Assembly: GCF_963678635.1 (NCBI RefSeq)
Contig: NC_087071.1
Span: 8,791,842 to 8,855,841, forward strand
Length of the DNA stretch: 64,000 bases
Direction: 5' to 3'
DNA from: Symsagittifera roscoffensis
Lineage: Eukaryota; Xenacoelomorpha; Acoela; Convolutidae
The notes under the pieces were generated by a model that worked only from the letters and a program-made list of their open reading frames with translations, was not told the origin of the DNA and searched no databases. A program made the translations under genes and the position numbers. Of the stretch, positions 10,683 to 21,518 are shown piece after piece (positions within the stretch are counted from its first letter, which is position 1; each line of letters opens with the position of its first letter).

Positions 10683-11150
10683 ATGTCATTTAAAAACCTA
10701 GGAAATAAACAAACAATCGTTTTACACAATTGTGAAATAAATAACAAAAAATACGACCTTGTAATCACACCTCATACACAAACAGTTGGATACATTAGAA
10801 CAAAACGACAAACATTAAAGAGAAAAATACTAACTAAACAAAGACAAATAACACGAAAAAGATTTTCAAAAAATCGAAACGCGTTTTCAGAATCAGAAAC
10901 CAACAGTTTAGACGAACTTTATAAACTAAAAGAATCAATAGATAAAAATTGCCCAATCCACGATCAATTATATTTCTCTGACTCAGAAACAACTTCAAAT
11001 TCATCAAAAAGAGGAAAAAGAAGAATAAAAAAGCAGTATAAACACAAACCAGTACATTTATACAATTGGAATCAACCAATTAGACACATTGATAATTACA
11101 TATTAACAGTCATCGAACGAAAAAATGAGCTCAACGCACACCCCAGGTGA
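10683..11150 (+). CDS. 155-aa highly basic protein, possible regulatory/RNA-binding protein
   Basis: The ORF precedes gag-pol and overlaps its start by 26 bases in another frame. Residues about 39-62 form a dense Lys/Arg stretch (KRQTLKRK, KQRQITRKR) and a second basic cluster lies near residue 112 (KRGKRRIKKQYKHK). An acidic Ser/Glu segment separates them. The arrangement resembles nuclear or RNA-binding accessory proteins of complex retroviruses in general character only; no homology is claimed. Copy 2 (47613-48080) has the same length with few replacements. The overlap suggests coupled or leaky translation of gag-pol from the same message. Confidence 0.65.
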   Translation: MSFKNLGNKQTIVLHNCEINNKKYDLVITPHTQTVGYIRTKRQTLKRKILTKQRQITRKRFSKNRNAFSESETNSLDELYKLKESIDKNCPIHDQLYFSDSETTSNSSKRGKRRIKKQYKHKPVHLYNWNQPIRHIDNYILTVIERKNELNAHPR

Positions 11151-14100
11151 AGAAAGTCCAGATGATGATGATATTTTCCCCTTTATCGTAGACGCAACCA
11201 CTGATAGAGGACAGCATATATTCTGCAAAAATTTACTCTTAAATTTGTTTGAACCCGGAATCAGTCCATGTAAAACAGAGTTCCCAGATGTAAAAATCAA
11301 AAGACAAATTATCGATCACTATCTAAAAGATATATGTAACCTAACACAACAATACGGAATCTACTCCATAGAATTCAGCTCACCAAACCAGAATCACAGT
11401 AAATATATAATTCAAACAGACGACCTTGATTTAGAATTCTCAAAAATATTCTCAGAATATATAAAAAGCATCCAATATAATAACTCACAAAGAGCAAACT
11501 CCATATTCACCAATGAAGTTTTTGCGATAATATATAGTTATATCTCGATATTAGAAAACGAAATCCAGATACCAAATGTCTCACCAACAGAAACATCTAA
11601 ACATATAAGAGTACGACATGAAATCACACTACTCTCTAGTTTTCTAAATATAATTAAAGAAAATTTCACGAAAGATGAAGTTTCACAACATACAAAACAC
11701 GACTTACAAAAAATCTTGGCATGGTTCATAATAGATTATTTCACACATAATATTGATTTAATTTCACAAGCAAGAAAAAATTTTAGACCCCAAAACTCCA
11801 ACGATGATACTGCCATCACAGAACAATCAGACTATGTTTGGGACCCCGAATGGTCTCATCCCGCATTCATAAACTTCCCACAATCAATCTCAAGTCAAGC
11901 AATAAGTACGATATCTTATGTAAGAGATTATGTACGAGTAATACCATTAACCATTGATGCAACACCATTAAACTATAATACATTTTTACCCGATATGCAA
12001 AATAATAGTTTAAACTCTACAGTCATACATAATGAAAACCTCAATGGAACTAGGAATCTTACTCAACAAGATATCCAGACACCATCACACTTCATAAATG
12101 AAGAAATCGTACACACAACAACTACACAACAAAGTATTTCACCAATACGTCCAAACTTAACAACACCAAGAAATACAAATTCTTCACAAACACAGGTAAC
12201 ATTACAATCAACCGTTAAACCTTCGGTTGCTCCAAAATATTCACACATGGATTACCAAACATACAGACCCATGACAATACCGCCAAAAACACGCAAAACG
12301 TTCACTAGAAACAACTTTGCAGATCATAATTATAATTACACACACCCATCAAAAACAAATTATCAACCACGAAAAAATTTTAGTAATTATACAAGATCTC
12401 AAAACTGGGATAACCCAATGGCACCACCTAATTCAGTAAATTTCCAAACAAATTTACATCCTCCACAGGATCGTAGTGAAAACTATCCATTTTTTCAACG
12501 AAATAAAAATAAAAAACAAACATCTTATCAAATGGATTACTTATCCTCAGATGATGATTTCTTACAACCAGATATATTTACACCCTATAATCAAGAATAT
12601 CGTGGACAAGGAATACAGAAACCACATACATATCATAGAATTTTTTCTCCACAACCAATAGATACACAAATTCAACAACCAATTCAATAACAAAACCCAA
12701 TTAATAAATCTTTTCAACCAATTCAACAACAAAACCCAATGATTGCAAACTCGTACCAACCAGCACAAATGCAAAATGAAATACCACTCCCATATTATCT
12801 TCAACAACACGAAATAACAAGAAATCAACTTTCAAATTTTTCTCAAATGCCAAATGCAGCAGAATCATTACAAATGACGATGAATCCATACCTTATGGGT
12901 GGATCATCAATAACATCAAATAAACCTTTAATGGTATTCACAGGAACAGACCCTGACTATTCTGTAGAAGACTATTTAAATGCAGTCACAGCAAATTTGA
13001 TTTTAAATATAGGACCTGAACCAATTAATACGCCACTACATCAAAACTGGATACATCGACGCACAGCGTTAATACAAACAACTCTAGATGGCGCAGCCCA
13101 AAAATGGTTTTCAGTATTGCCTATAGAAATAAAATAAAATTGGAAAAGATTTACACAAGAATTTTCAAAAATGTTTGACTCCGAAAGAAACAAACAACAA
13201 CAAAGAGTTTTATGTAATGAAATTCGCAGATTACCAAACGAAACCATCAAGCAATTAGCAGTACGAATTGAAACACTAGTTCGAAAAGCATATTCATTAA
13301 ATACACATGACTATAAAAACACAAAGATGACAGAAATCTTAATGATGACCTTAACACCACAATTAAGGAAAATAGCAATAAAAAAGAGAGCATCCCATCC
13401 TTCGTCAATTCGAGAACCCGATTTAGATTTTCGAAAATTAGTAGACAAACTAGAACAAGCAGAAATCACAATGAAACTCGAAGAAACGGAAAATCTGAAA
13501 TTACAATACGTTAACAGAATTGAAACAGCTTCCACAAATATAAACAATATACAGGAATCAGATACAGATCTCGTTGAAAAAATCACTGAAATACTCAATA
13601 TTTACGAAAAACACCCAAACTTTAAAGGCAAACCATCTTTCAAAAAATGGTGTAATTATTGCCGACGATACGGACATAGTATTTCTGAATGTAGACAAAA
13701 ACAGCAAGACAATCAAAATAAACCTCAAAAATATAAAGAACCAAATAAATCATTCTATCAATACATGAAAAAAGATCAAAATCTACCGAACAAAACAGTC
13801 TACAGCAACAACAGTTCAGGAAAACCACTCCCGAACAATACAAATTATACAAGAAATCAATCACCATATAACTCAAGTTATAGAGGAAGATCACCAGAAC
13901 GAAGAAACACGCATAATTCATCACAAAATCACTACAATAGACCAAATAGTCGAAATAACTACTCCAGATCACATTCAAATACACAACGATTTGTTTCTAG
14001 ATCTAATTCCCAATCAAGAAATAATTATTATCCAAACAATCAATCACGAAATTCATCATACAATAGGAATAGAAACTACTCAAATAATCGGAATAGAAGT

Positions 14101-17100
14101 TATTCAAACAACCGAAACCAGAATTACCCGAACAATCAATCAAGGAATAACTCATATAATAGATCGAACTATAACAGACCAAACAATAATTACTAAAACA
14201 GATCGCGAAATAATTCACAAAATCGACACTCAAGTTATAATAATCGTTATAGAAATTATTCCCAATCACCACACCGGAATAATAATAACTATAATAATTC
14301 TAATAATCGCCACAGAAGTAGTACACCTAAACATCAAAGACATATTAATCAAGTACAATCTAATCCAGAAACAACATCAGACCCTCCAGGTATTGATGAC
14401 ACAGTAACTGATACGTTACAACTCAACCAAATAAACTGTGAATCATCAGATTCAGAAAGCGATGCAGAAAACACTCTCTCCATCAACATGATAAAAGTCG
14501 AAAACGACTATGAACCTGTTATATATGAAGAACCTTTTTCATCACACATATATGAGAATCAATCAGAACTCCTTCACAATTATTATATTGAACCCGTCCA
14601 TTCCACACCGACGACACAAAAAACTAATGAAATTAACACTACAAACCAAACCAATGAGAAAGAAAAAACAAAATGTTTGAATACAAATCACATCTATCAA
14701 AACATACAAAAAGAACAACCCAAAGAAAAATTTTGGACAATACCATTTCTTTTGGAAAGCCCAAAAAGCAAAGAATTTCAAATACCAGATCTTGAAATTG
14801 ATTTTTTAATTGATTCAGGAGCAGAATCAAATATAATAAACATTCCCACATGGAATGAAATAAAAACCTTACACCCAAAGCTAACACCTCTTGAAACCTC
14901 CAGCAAACTAGCAACAGCACAAGGATCAACATTAATAAACTACGGAAAAATTCAATTATTTCTTCTCCCCACAAGAACAATGGAGCAAAACAAAATTTTA
15001 ACCAAACCATTTAAACAAATATTCCATATCACTGATATTAAACATAATATCATTGGAATACCATTTATTTCTAAATATATACCAACAATCAACATCTTGA
15101 ATAGTAAAATATTAATCAAAGATAAATATACAAAAACAAAAGACACATCCCTAACATTTTTTCAAAGATTAAATAAACAACCACCATTTTTTTTAAAATT
15201 TTACCCAATATATAACCAGCAAAGAAAACACTTGAAACCACTATCAGGAAACATCTATAATTTTTCAATCAAACAAGTTCACCAATATGATAAAAAACAA
15301 AACAAACAAAAATTTTATATGTCAGATTTTGAATTCAAACCTATTCATAAGTTTTTCAAAATCACAATCTCATCAATAAAATATTTGAAAAACTCGAATT
15401 CAGATATTATTTCCTTACATGTATACAACAATACACCTTACCAAGTAACATTACCTTTAGGACTTTTAGGCTATTGCGAAACCAACGCTACAATATTACC
15501 AATACACGAAAAAGCATATCGTGTAAAAAATATACTCCAATTACTAGATATTTGCCAATCCACAATCCTTAATGAAGAATTATCTATAAATAATATAATA
15601 AGTAACGAAAACAGAAATACGGATTATTTCACAAAAACCCCATATTTCAAACCTACATTCAACATAAGTAAGTACACAGAGAATCAACAGAAATTTTTAA
15701 CAATGTTTAATTTCCAACATTCACAAATAACACAAGACGAATTTGAAAAACTAGCAAAACAGCTAATTAAATATTCATCAGTCTATGCAACATCCAAATT
15801 TGATGTTGGCAAAATCAGCTCATCACTACATCTCCCATTAAAACCAGACGCAGTTTTCAAAAAACAAAGAGCAAGTAAAGTACCAATTCACTTACACGAT
15901 AAAGTGAACAGATTACTCGACATTTTAGAACAATACAACATTATATCACCAGTAAACAAAGAGGAACAACCAAAAGGCAACACATTTATCAACCCTGTTA
16001 TCATTCTAGCCAAAGGAGAATCATTAAAAATTGTTCTCGATGCTAGATACCTCAACTCACTCATAGATGAATCAAAGTGTAATTGGCCCATTGAACCAAT
16101 ACAAGTTATTTTAACAAAAATAAACGGAAAATACTTTACCACCGCCGATATGAATAGTGCATATAATCAAATGCCATTAGATGAACAATCACGACGCTTA
16201 ACACAATTTGTTATTGGAAATCAACAATACGAATTCAACCGCTTATTCTATGGAATATCCATTGGACCAGCAGCATTTTCAGCTTTTATGAGCAAAATTT
16301 TTCGACCACTAATACTCAAGAAAAACGCAATCACCTATTTAGACGATGTTTTTATGCAATCACAAACAAAAGAGGAAATGTTCAATGTTTTAGAACAATA
16401 TCACCAAATACTTCAGAACGAAAATCTGAAGGCCGCCCCCGATAAATCACACTTCTTTTTGACAAAAGTTAAATTCTTAGGGCATAATATAGAAAGAAAA
16501 ACAATCACTCCATTGAAATCACGTATAGACGCTTTTCAAAAACTCCAACCACCAACAAATAAAAAGAAAATCCAAGAATTCCTTGGAATGTTAAACTTTT
16601 TAAGCAAATATGTTTATAAAATGCAATTATATCTATGACCATTCTATAACATACTTAGACAACAAAATAATTTTGAATGGAATACAGAACATCAAGCACG
16701 ATTTGAAGAAATTAAAAAACTTCTAACTGAACAAATTTCAAACACAATTCCAGATTCAAATCAACCATTTTATGCAATGTGCGATGCTTCGAACTTTGGC
16801 ATCGGCGCAGCATTATTACAATCACATAATAGTACAAATAAAATGAACCTCATATCAGCAAATTCTCGATTATTCACTCAAGCAGAACTAAGACTCTCAA
16901 CTCTAATGAGAGAATGTACAGCCATAATATATACACTAACAGAATATGAATTTCTGATACTTGGATCAAAACATCCCACAGTTCTATTCACAGACCATAA
17001 ACCAATCATCTTTCTTTTTACACAAAAATCTAATCCAAACCACCGAGTTTATAGATTTCAACTCATTTTAATGAAATTCCCAAACTTACATATAGTTTGG

Positions 17101-19368
17101 ACCGCAGGAAAAAATCTTGCATTACCAGACACCTTAAGTCGAAATACGCCACCTGAATTACTTACACGAAAAACCACAGTTGAAATACCCAAAAACATAA
17201 AATTCTACCTTGCAGAAAATGAAACATCACCCCGATTGGAATGCAAATATGCAGTAAAAACTGACGTTGAACAATCACAAATAAATAATTTACAACATTT
17301 CCCACTTTATTTAGATTGTCAAAATAATCACTATGAAGTTGATCTACTTGGAACATCAACTTTTAAACCAATCCCATATTCACAATGGATAAAAAACAAC
17401 ACCCAACAAAAAAGAATAAAACAACGCCCGCCTAAAAAAGACCATTTTCCACTAATTGAAAAAGAAAATCTGACTGATAAAATAAACTTATCAGGACCAC
17501 AAACAAACGATTCAAAATACACAATAAATCAAGTTTTTGACCTCCATGACCCACTTGACACAATACCCTTATCTAAATTAGAAATCGAAAACATTTTTCT
17601 CCCCCCAACAGAAACAATTACAATTTCAACACTGAAACAATATCAAAACCTTGACCCAGTAATTCGACAACTGAAATCATGGCACAAATATAAAACTAAA
17701 CCTATCAAAGCAGATTCAACTATTCTAGGAAACAAAACACTCCTCAGATATTTTCGAAAATTCAACAATACAACAATTAACGAAAACACAGACCTTCTAG
17801 AATACAAACTAAATGAATCTACAGTTCCCTGTCTCCCTTTAAGTATGATTCTTATAGCTTTTAATATTTCACATACACAAAATATTAAAGGACACTCTGG
17901 ATCAGAAAAAACATATTCAAATTTTATACAAAACTTTTATTTCCCAAATGCACCAATTTGGATAAAAGTACTATGCAATGACTGTATAGTATGTCAACTA
18001 AATAAACCTTACCCAAATCAAAAACAAATAGCACAAAAACAAGATTTTAAAGGACAAAGTTTGTACTTTAATCATCGTATCTCATTTGATACCAAAGGAC
18101 CAATTTCACCCTCATCCGAAGGAAACTCCTACATTATGGTAATTGTTGACGCATTTACACATTATGTAGCACTTAACCCAGTACCACATTGTAACGCTTA
18201 TTATGCTTACACAACACTCTATGAACACTGGATAGCAAAATTCGGACTACCAGAAATTTTAGTTACAGACAACGGTACAGAATTCATAAATAATGAAATC
18301 ATCACACTATGTCATTTATATAACATTAAACACAAACCACGTACATCTCACGCACCTTGGACAAACGGCTTAGTCGAAGGTATGAACCGTTCATTACAAG
18401 AATATCTCAGATGTATCATCAATGGAAATGATACAAGATATACCGAATGGTCAGCAGATGTAAAACTATTTCCCTTAGCATATAATTCACAAATCACGAC
18501 AACTTTAGGAATGTCACCATATGAAATGGTTTTTAACCAAAAGCCACGCAAACCAATAATGTTTACAGCAAACTCTCATAAAAACGCACAAGGTTATTGT
18601 CAACCAAATAAAGACTCAATTTGTTATAACCTACCATTACATACACACGATGAAGATCATTTTCATCACCCACAAATTCTTAAATTAGCCTCCGGTACAC
18701 ACACCGAATGGATTTTAAACAGAGATAAAAAACACAATGAAATTTACCAAAAGGTAACAAAAAAGTTGTTACAAAGGCAAAATATTAATGAACAAATAAA
18801 TTCACGCTTTACACCAGCCTCCGATTTAAAAATTGGAACATTTGTTTTAATACCCAATTTTAATACTCAAAAAGGAATTTCAAAAAAGTTACAACCCCTT
18901 CGTAAAGGACCATACCAAATAATTGCAAAACCCACTGATGTCACATATAAAATCACCGACTCAGATAAAAAAGAAATCGTTCAACACCGAAATAACCTAT
19001 TACCTTATTATCCAAAAGAATACGCACTCCGCGAACTAACTCAATTATATTCTTTTACAGGTTTAAAAGTTATTCAAAATAACCCACATACGGACACCAT
19101 AACAAAGGAACAAAATGATATTCACCTCGGAAATCAAAATACAAAATCAAACACCACAAAAAACAATACAAAAAATCTCGATCAAAATACATCTCAAAAA
19201 GAAAGAAAAAATAGAAAAATGACAGAACAAATAATACCCCAAAAACAAATCGACAAATCAGAACATAGAGAGTCTTCACGACTTAGAAATCAACCACGTA
19301 AAAATTATAAAGTATTCATCCCACAATCTAAAATACTAAAGAAAGTTGAATTTCAAAAACAACCTTAA
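11125..19368 (+). pseudogene. gag-pol: Gag-Pol polyprotein, copy 1, broken by four stops
   Basis: A single frame of 2747 codons with no frameshift, interrupted by TAA at 12688-12690, TAA at 13135-13137, TAA at 14194-14196 and TGA at 16636-16638. At these positions copy 2 has CAA, TCA, CAA and CGA. Domains in order: unknown N-terminal region (1-600); Gag capsid-like domain (about 610-780); CCHC zinc knuckle at 13648-13698 (C-X2-C-X4-H-X4-C); Asn/Arg/Ser/Tyr-rich linker; aspartic protease with DSGA near 14809; reverse transcriptase with YLDD at 16336-16347; RNase H (about 16770-17150); integrase with zinc finger, TDNG near 18265 and a GPY module near 18905. Not translatable as a whole; trans-complementation or inheritance from a defective template is possible. 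Confidence 0.93.
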
Positions 19369-19961
19369 ATTCTACATTTAAAAATCTTTGCACCTCTGAA
19401 ACATTTCACACTTTCATTTTTCAAGATAACATGCTGATAAACACGCAGCGATTCTAGTTCAAAATTAGCCAATAGGATTCATCCAATCCGTCACCTTCTA
19501 TAACTTTAACACAAACCAACTAGACGAAAAATATTAAACTCCAGGCATATCTATAACTATAACTCTACGACCTCCAGGTCAAAAATAAGCAAACCACTCC
19601 AACTTGACAACTAAAATAAATATCACCATAATATCATAACCCTCCCTTATCTAATAAACCAAAGATCAACAATATTTCCCCAACTCAGCCCTCAAATACC
19701 CCCCAAACAAATATGTTAAATTAGCCTAAAGTAAAAGAACGACCATTTTATTTAGCCTAAAGTACAAAAATCTCAAAAATACTCAGATCATTTGACAAAT
19801 GAAAATAAAGACAAAGAAGACCTCCCGATCACCATAAAAATTGCCCCCAACAATTTTTTACGAAACTCAACCCACTTGTCAAAAAACTAATAAATAATCC
19901 GACCACACTTGAAAATTGCCCCAAACAACAAAAAATATTCGATCACGAAGCCATTTCTTAA
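19369..19961 (+). other. gap between gag-pol and small membrane-protein genes, copy 1
   Basis: No ORF was seen. The motif TTTAGCCTAAAGTA occurs twice (near 19720 and 19750), as does AAAATTGCCCC followed by AACAA (near 19838 and 19909). Both repeats are also in copy 2 (38810-39409). They may be regulatory, for example flanking a subgenomic promoter (inference). Confidence 0.4.
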
Positions 19962-20177
19962 ATGCTCTTCTATCAAACAGTCACTAAAATTATCACAAAC
20001 CTCAAACAATTTTTTACGATACTTGAAACTTTCATAATATTTCTTTTTGATATCCTTGAATCTTTTCTAATACTCTTAATCATTTTTTGTAATATTTTTT
20101 TAATTTTCTACACTATATTCGAACTATTTCTCCAACTTTCAAAAACCCTTGATTATATACACAGGTACGATTTATAA
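19962..20177 (+). pseudogene. small hydrophobic membrane protein A, copy 1 (C-terminus frameshifted)
   Basis: Encodes 71 aa dominated by one long hydrophobic stretch (about residues 20-58, rich in Phe, Ile and Leu) with an Asp-Ile-Leu-Glu in the middle, consistent with one or two membrane segments. Copy 2 encodes 76 aa whose TGA stop overlaps the next ATG (ATGA). In copy 1 a single-base deletion near 20170 creates an earlier TAA and removes that overlap. The rest is well conserved. The small size and hydrophobicity recall virus-encoded pore or assembly proteins, but no family is recognised. Confidence 0.6.
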
Positions 20178-20187
20178 AATTGTCTAA

Positions 20188-20364
20188 ATGATACGAACTC
20201 TTTTCAGTAGAACTGATATTTTTCTATTATTTGTAATTTTCATAACATTTCTATCATCCCTCATTTTGACTATATGCAAATGTATAAAGAAAGCAATCAT
20301 CACATTCGCTCTAGCAACAATCCTCCTAATTCTTTTCTTAGAAGAATACTTTAATAAACATTAA
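20188..20364 (+). CDS. small hydrophobic membrane protein B, copy 1
   Basis: 58 codons. There are two hydrophobic segments (residues about 11-30 and 37-51) separated by a short basic loop CKCIKK, a hairpin-like two-helix topology. The C-terminus is EEYFNKH. Copy 2 has 62 aa (38394-38582) with the same layout. The start ATG lies just after the end of membrane protein A; in copy 2 the two overlap by ATGA, suggesting stop-start coupled translation. A conserved splice-acceptor-like TTTTCAG ends at 20207 within its first codons. Confidence 0.6.
   Translation: MIRTLFSRTDIFLLFVIFITFLSSLILTICKCIKKAIITFALATILLILFLEEYFNKH
20201..20207 (+). promoter_or_regulatory. candidate 3' splice acceptor upstream of the ATG-less frame and env
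   Basis: TTTTCAG followed by TAGAAC matches the nematode acceptor consensus and is conserved in copy 2 (ATTTTCAGTAGAAC). Splicing here would produce a message whose downstream part is the nearly ATG-free region and then env. It is not proven, and any short pyrimidine run followed by CAG can occur by chance. Confidence 0.35.
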
Positions 20365-20384
20365 CTTTTTCACTAAAAGAATAG

Positions 20385-21518
20385 ACCAAAAAGCTATCAA
20401 AAATTGCTACCCAAAAGTCACCAAGTCAGTCTTCACCGACATCATCCCAAGATAACCCAACAACACCTTCAACTACCAATAATCCTCAAACATCTACACG
20501 AATTTCCTTTCAAGATAACCCATACACTTTTGAAGAACGACACGCTCGTTTATCAGAACCACTAGAACCAGCTCAACGACAAGCACCTCTAAGCGAACCA
20601 ACATATAACTTATACCCAACACTACCACAAGAATTAAGTAGAATAAGAAATCCTAGTCAAAACCAAAATACAGTCGAAATAAATAGACAAATTATACATC
20701 CTCGACGGAACAAGAATTTTCTAACTCCCCGAGTTCATTTTGATATACCTCAATCCCCATCACAAAACACTCCAGAAAACCCCATTGGTATATTACCAGA
20801 AACCCCTACGCTTCTTTCACAACGTAGCACCTCAAGCCTACCATCAGATTACTTAGGTTCAACACCAACATCTGAACAAATACGTGAAAATCCCTTTAAC
20901 CCCCCAAACCAGGCATCACGACTACCATATTGGACAACACATTCATTTACACAAGGTGAATTAAATTTAGTCAATGATCCAATAGATATTTCTACGGATA
21001 CAACAACATCCTCATCACTACCAGAAACATTATCACTACCATCAACACCATCAATAAGCCAGATTTCACCACCACCTTTTAACTTAAATTTTCCAAATAA
21101 TCTCGACGCCAGATATCGAGAACAATCATCAACAAATATCCCTTTAAGACTAGATTGGAATACATTTACAGCCCCTCCACCATTATTTGGACAACATCTA
21201 GAAAGTAATCGCCTCCACAACTGGGCACTTAATAGATTACAATACCGACAAGACATTCACGACGATATCCGTGATCACAATATCCAAATACTCCAACAAA
21301 ACAGTTTACAATTAAAATTTGAAATCACAGTTAAATTAAACAACATTACTCAACATCCCTACCCATTAAACCCACCAAACATAACAGCTCAATCACTACC
21401 ACCACCATTTATAACCACTGAAGTAATATATAAATACGACAGATATACCAAAAACACAATTGGTTACATCACATTTTATAACCCATACTCAGGATTATCA
21501 TACACATGTATATTCTAA
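20385..21518 (+). CDS. conserved 377-codon frame without any ATG, copy 1 (pre-env protein)
   Basis: Open from the base after a TAG at 20382-20384 to a TAA at 21516-21518, with no in-frame Met codon and only one ATG in any forward frame (20974-20976) between 20365 and 21505. The N-terminal two thirds is rich in Pro, Ser, Thr and Gln. The C-terminal third (from about LRLDWNTF) is more globular and aromatic, ending YTCIF. It overlaps the env start by 13 bases in another frame. Compared with copy 2 (37252-38388) the frame is intact, and in the C-terminal third about 20 changes are synonymous against about four replacements by eye. Possible routes of expression are a near-cognate start (ATT with A at -3 and G at +4 near the frame start) or splicing from an upstream exon. 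No family recognised. Confidence 0.6.
   Translation, partial: TKKLSKIATQKSPSQSSPTSSQDNPTTPSTTNNPQTSTRISFQDNPYTFEERHARLSEPLEPAQRQAPLSEPTYNLYPTLPQELSRIRNPSQNQNTVEINRQIIHPRRNKNFLTPRVHFDIPQSPSQNTPENPIGILPETPTLLSQRSTSSLPSDYLGSTPTSEQIRENPFNPPNQASRLPYWTTHSFTQGELNLVNDPIDISTDTTTSSSLPETLSLPSTPSISQISPPPFNLNFPNNLDARYREQSSTNIPLRLDWNTFTAPPPLFGQHLESNRLHNWALNRLQYRQDIHDDIRDHNIQILQQNSLQLKFEITVKLNNITQHPYPLNPPNITAQSLPPPFITTEVIYKYDRYTKNTIGYITFYNPYSGLSYTCIF

Noticed and set aside
13991-14407. 138-codon frame overlapping gag, also in copy 2 (44359-44775), rich in Ile and Thr
   Set aside because: It lies over the Asn/Arg/Ser/Tyr-rich repeat of Gag, where AAT-type codons read in the next frame give long Ile-rich frames automatically.
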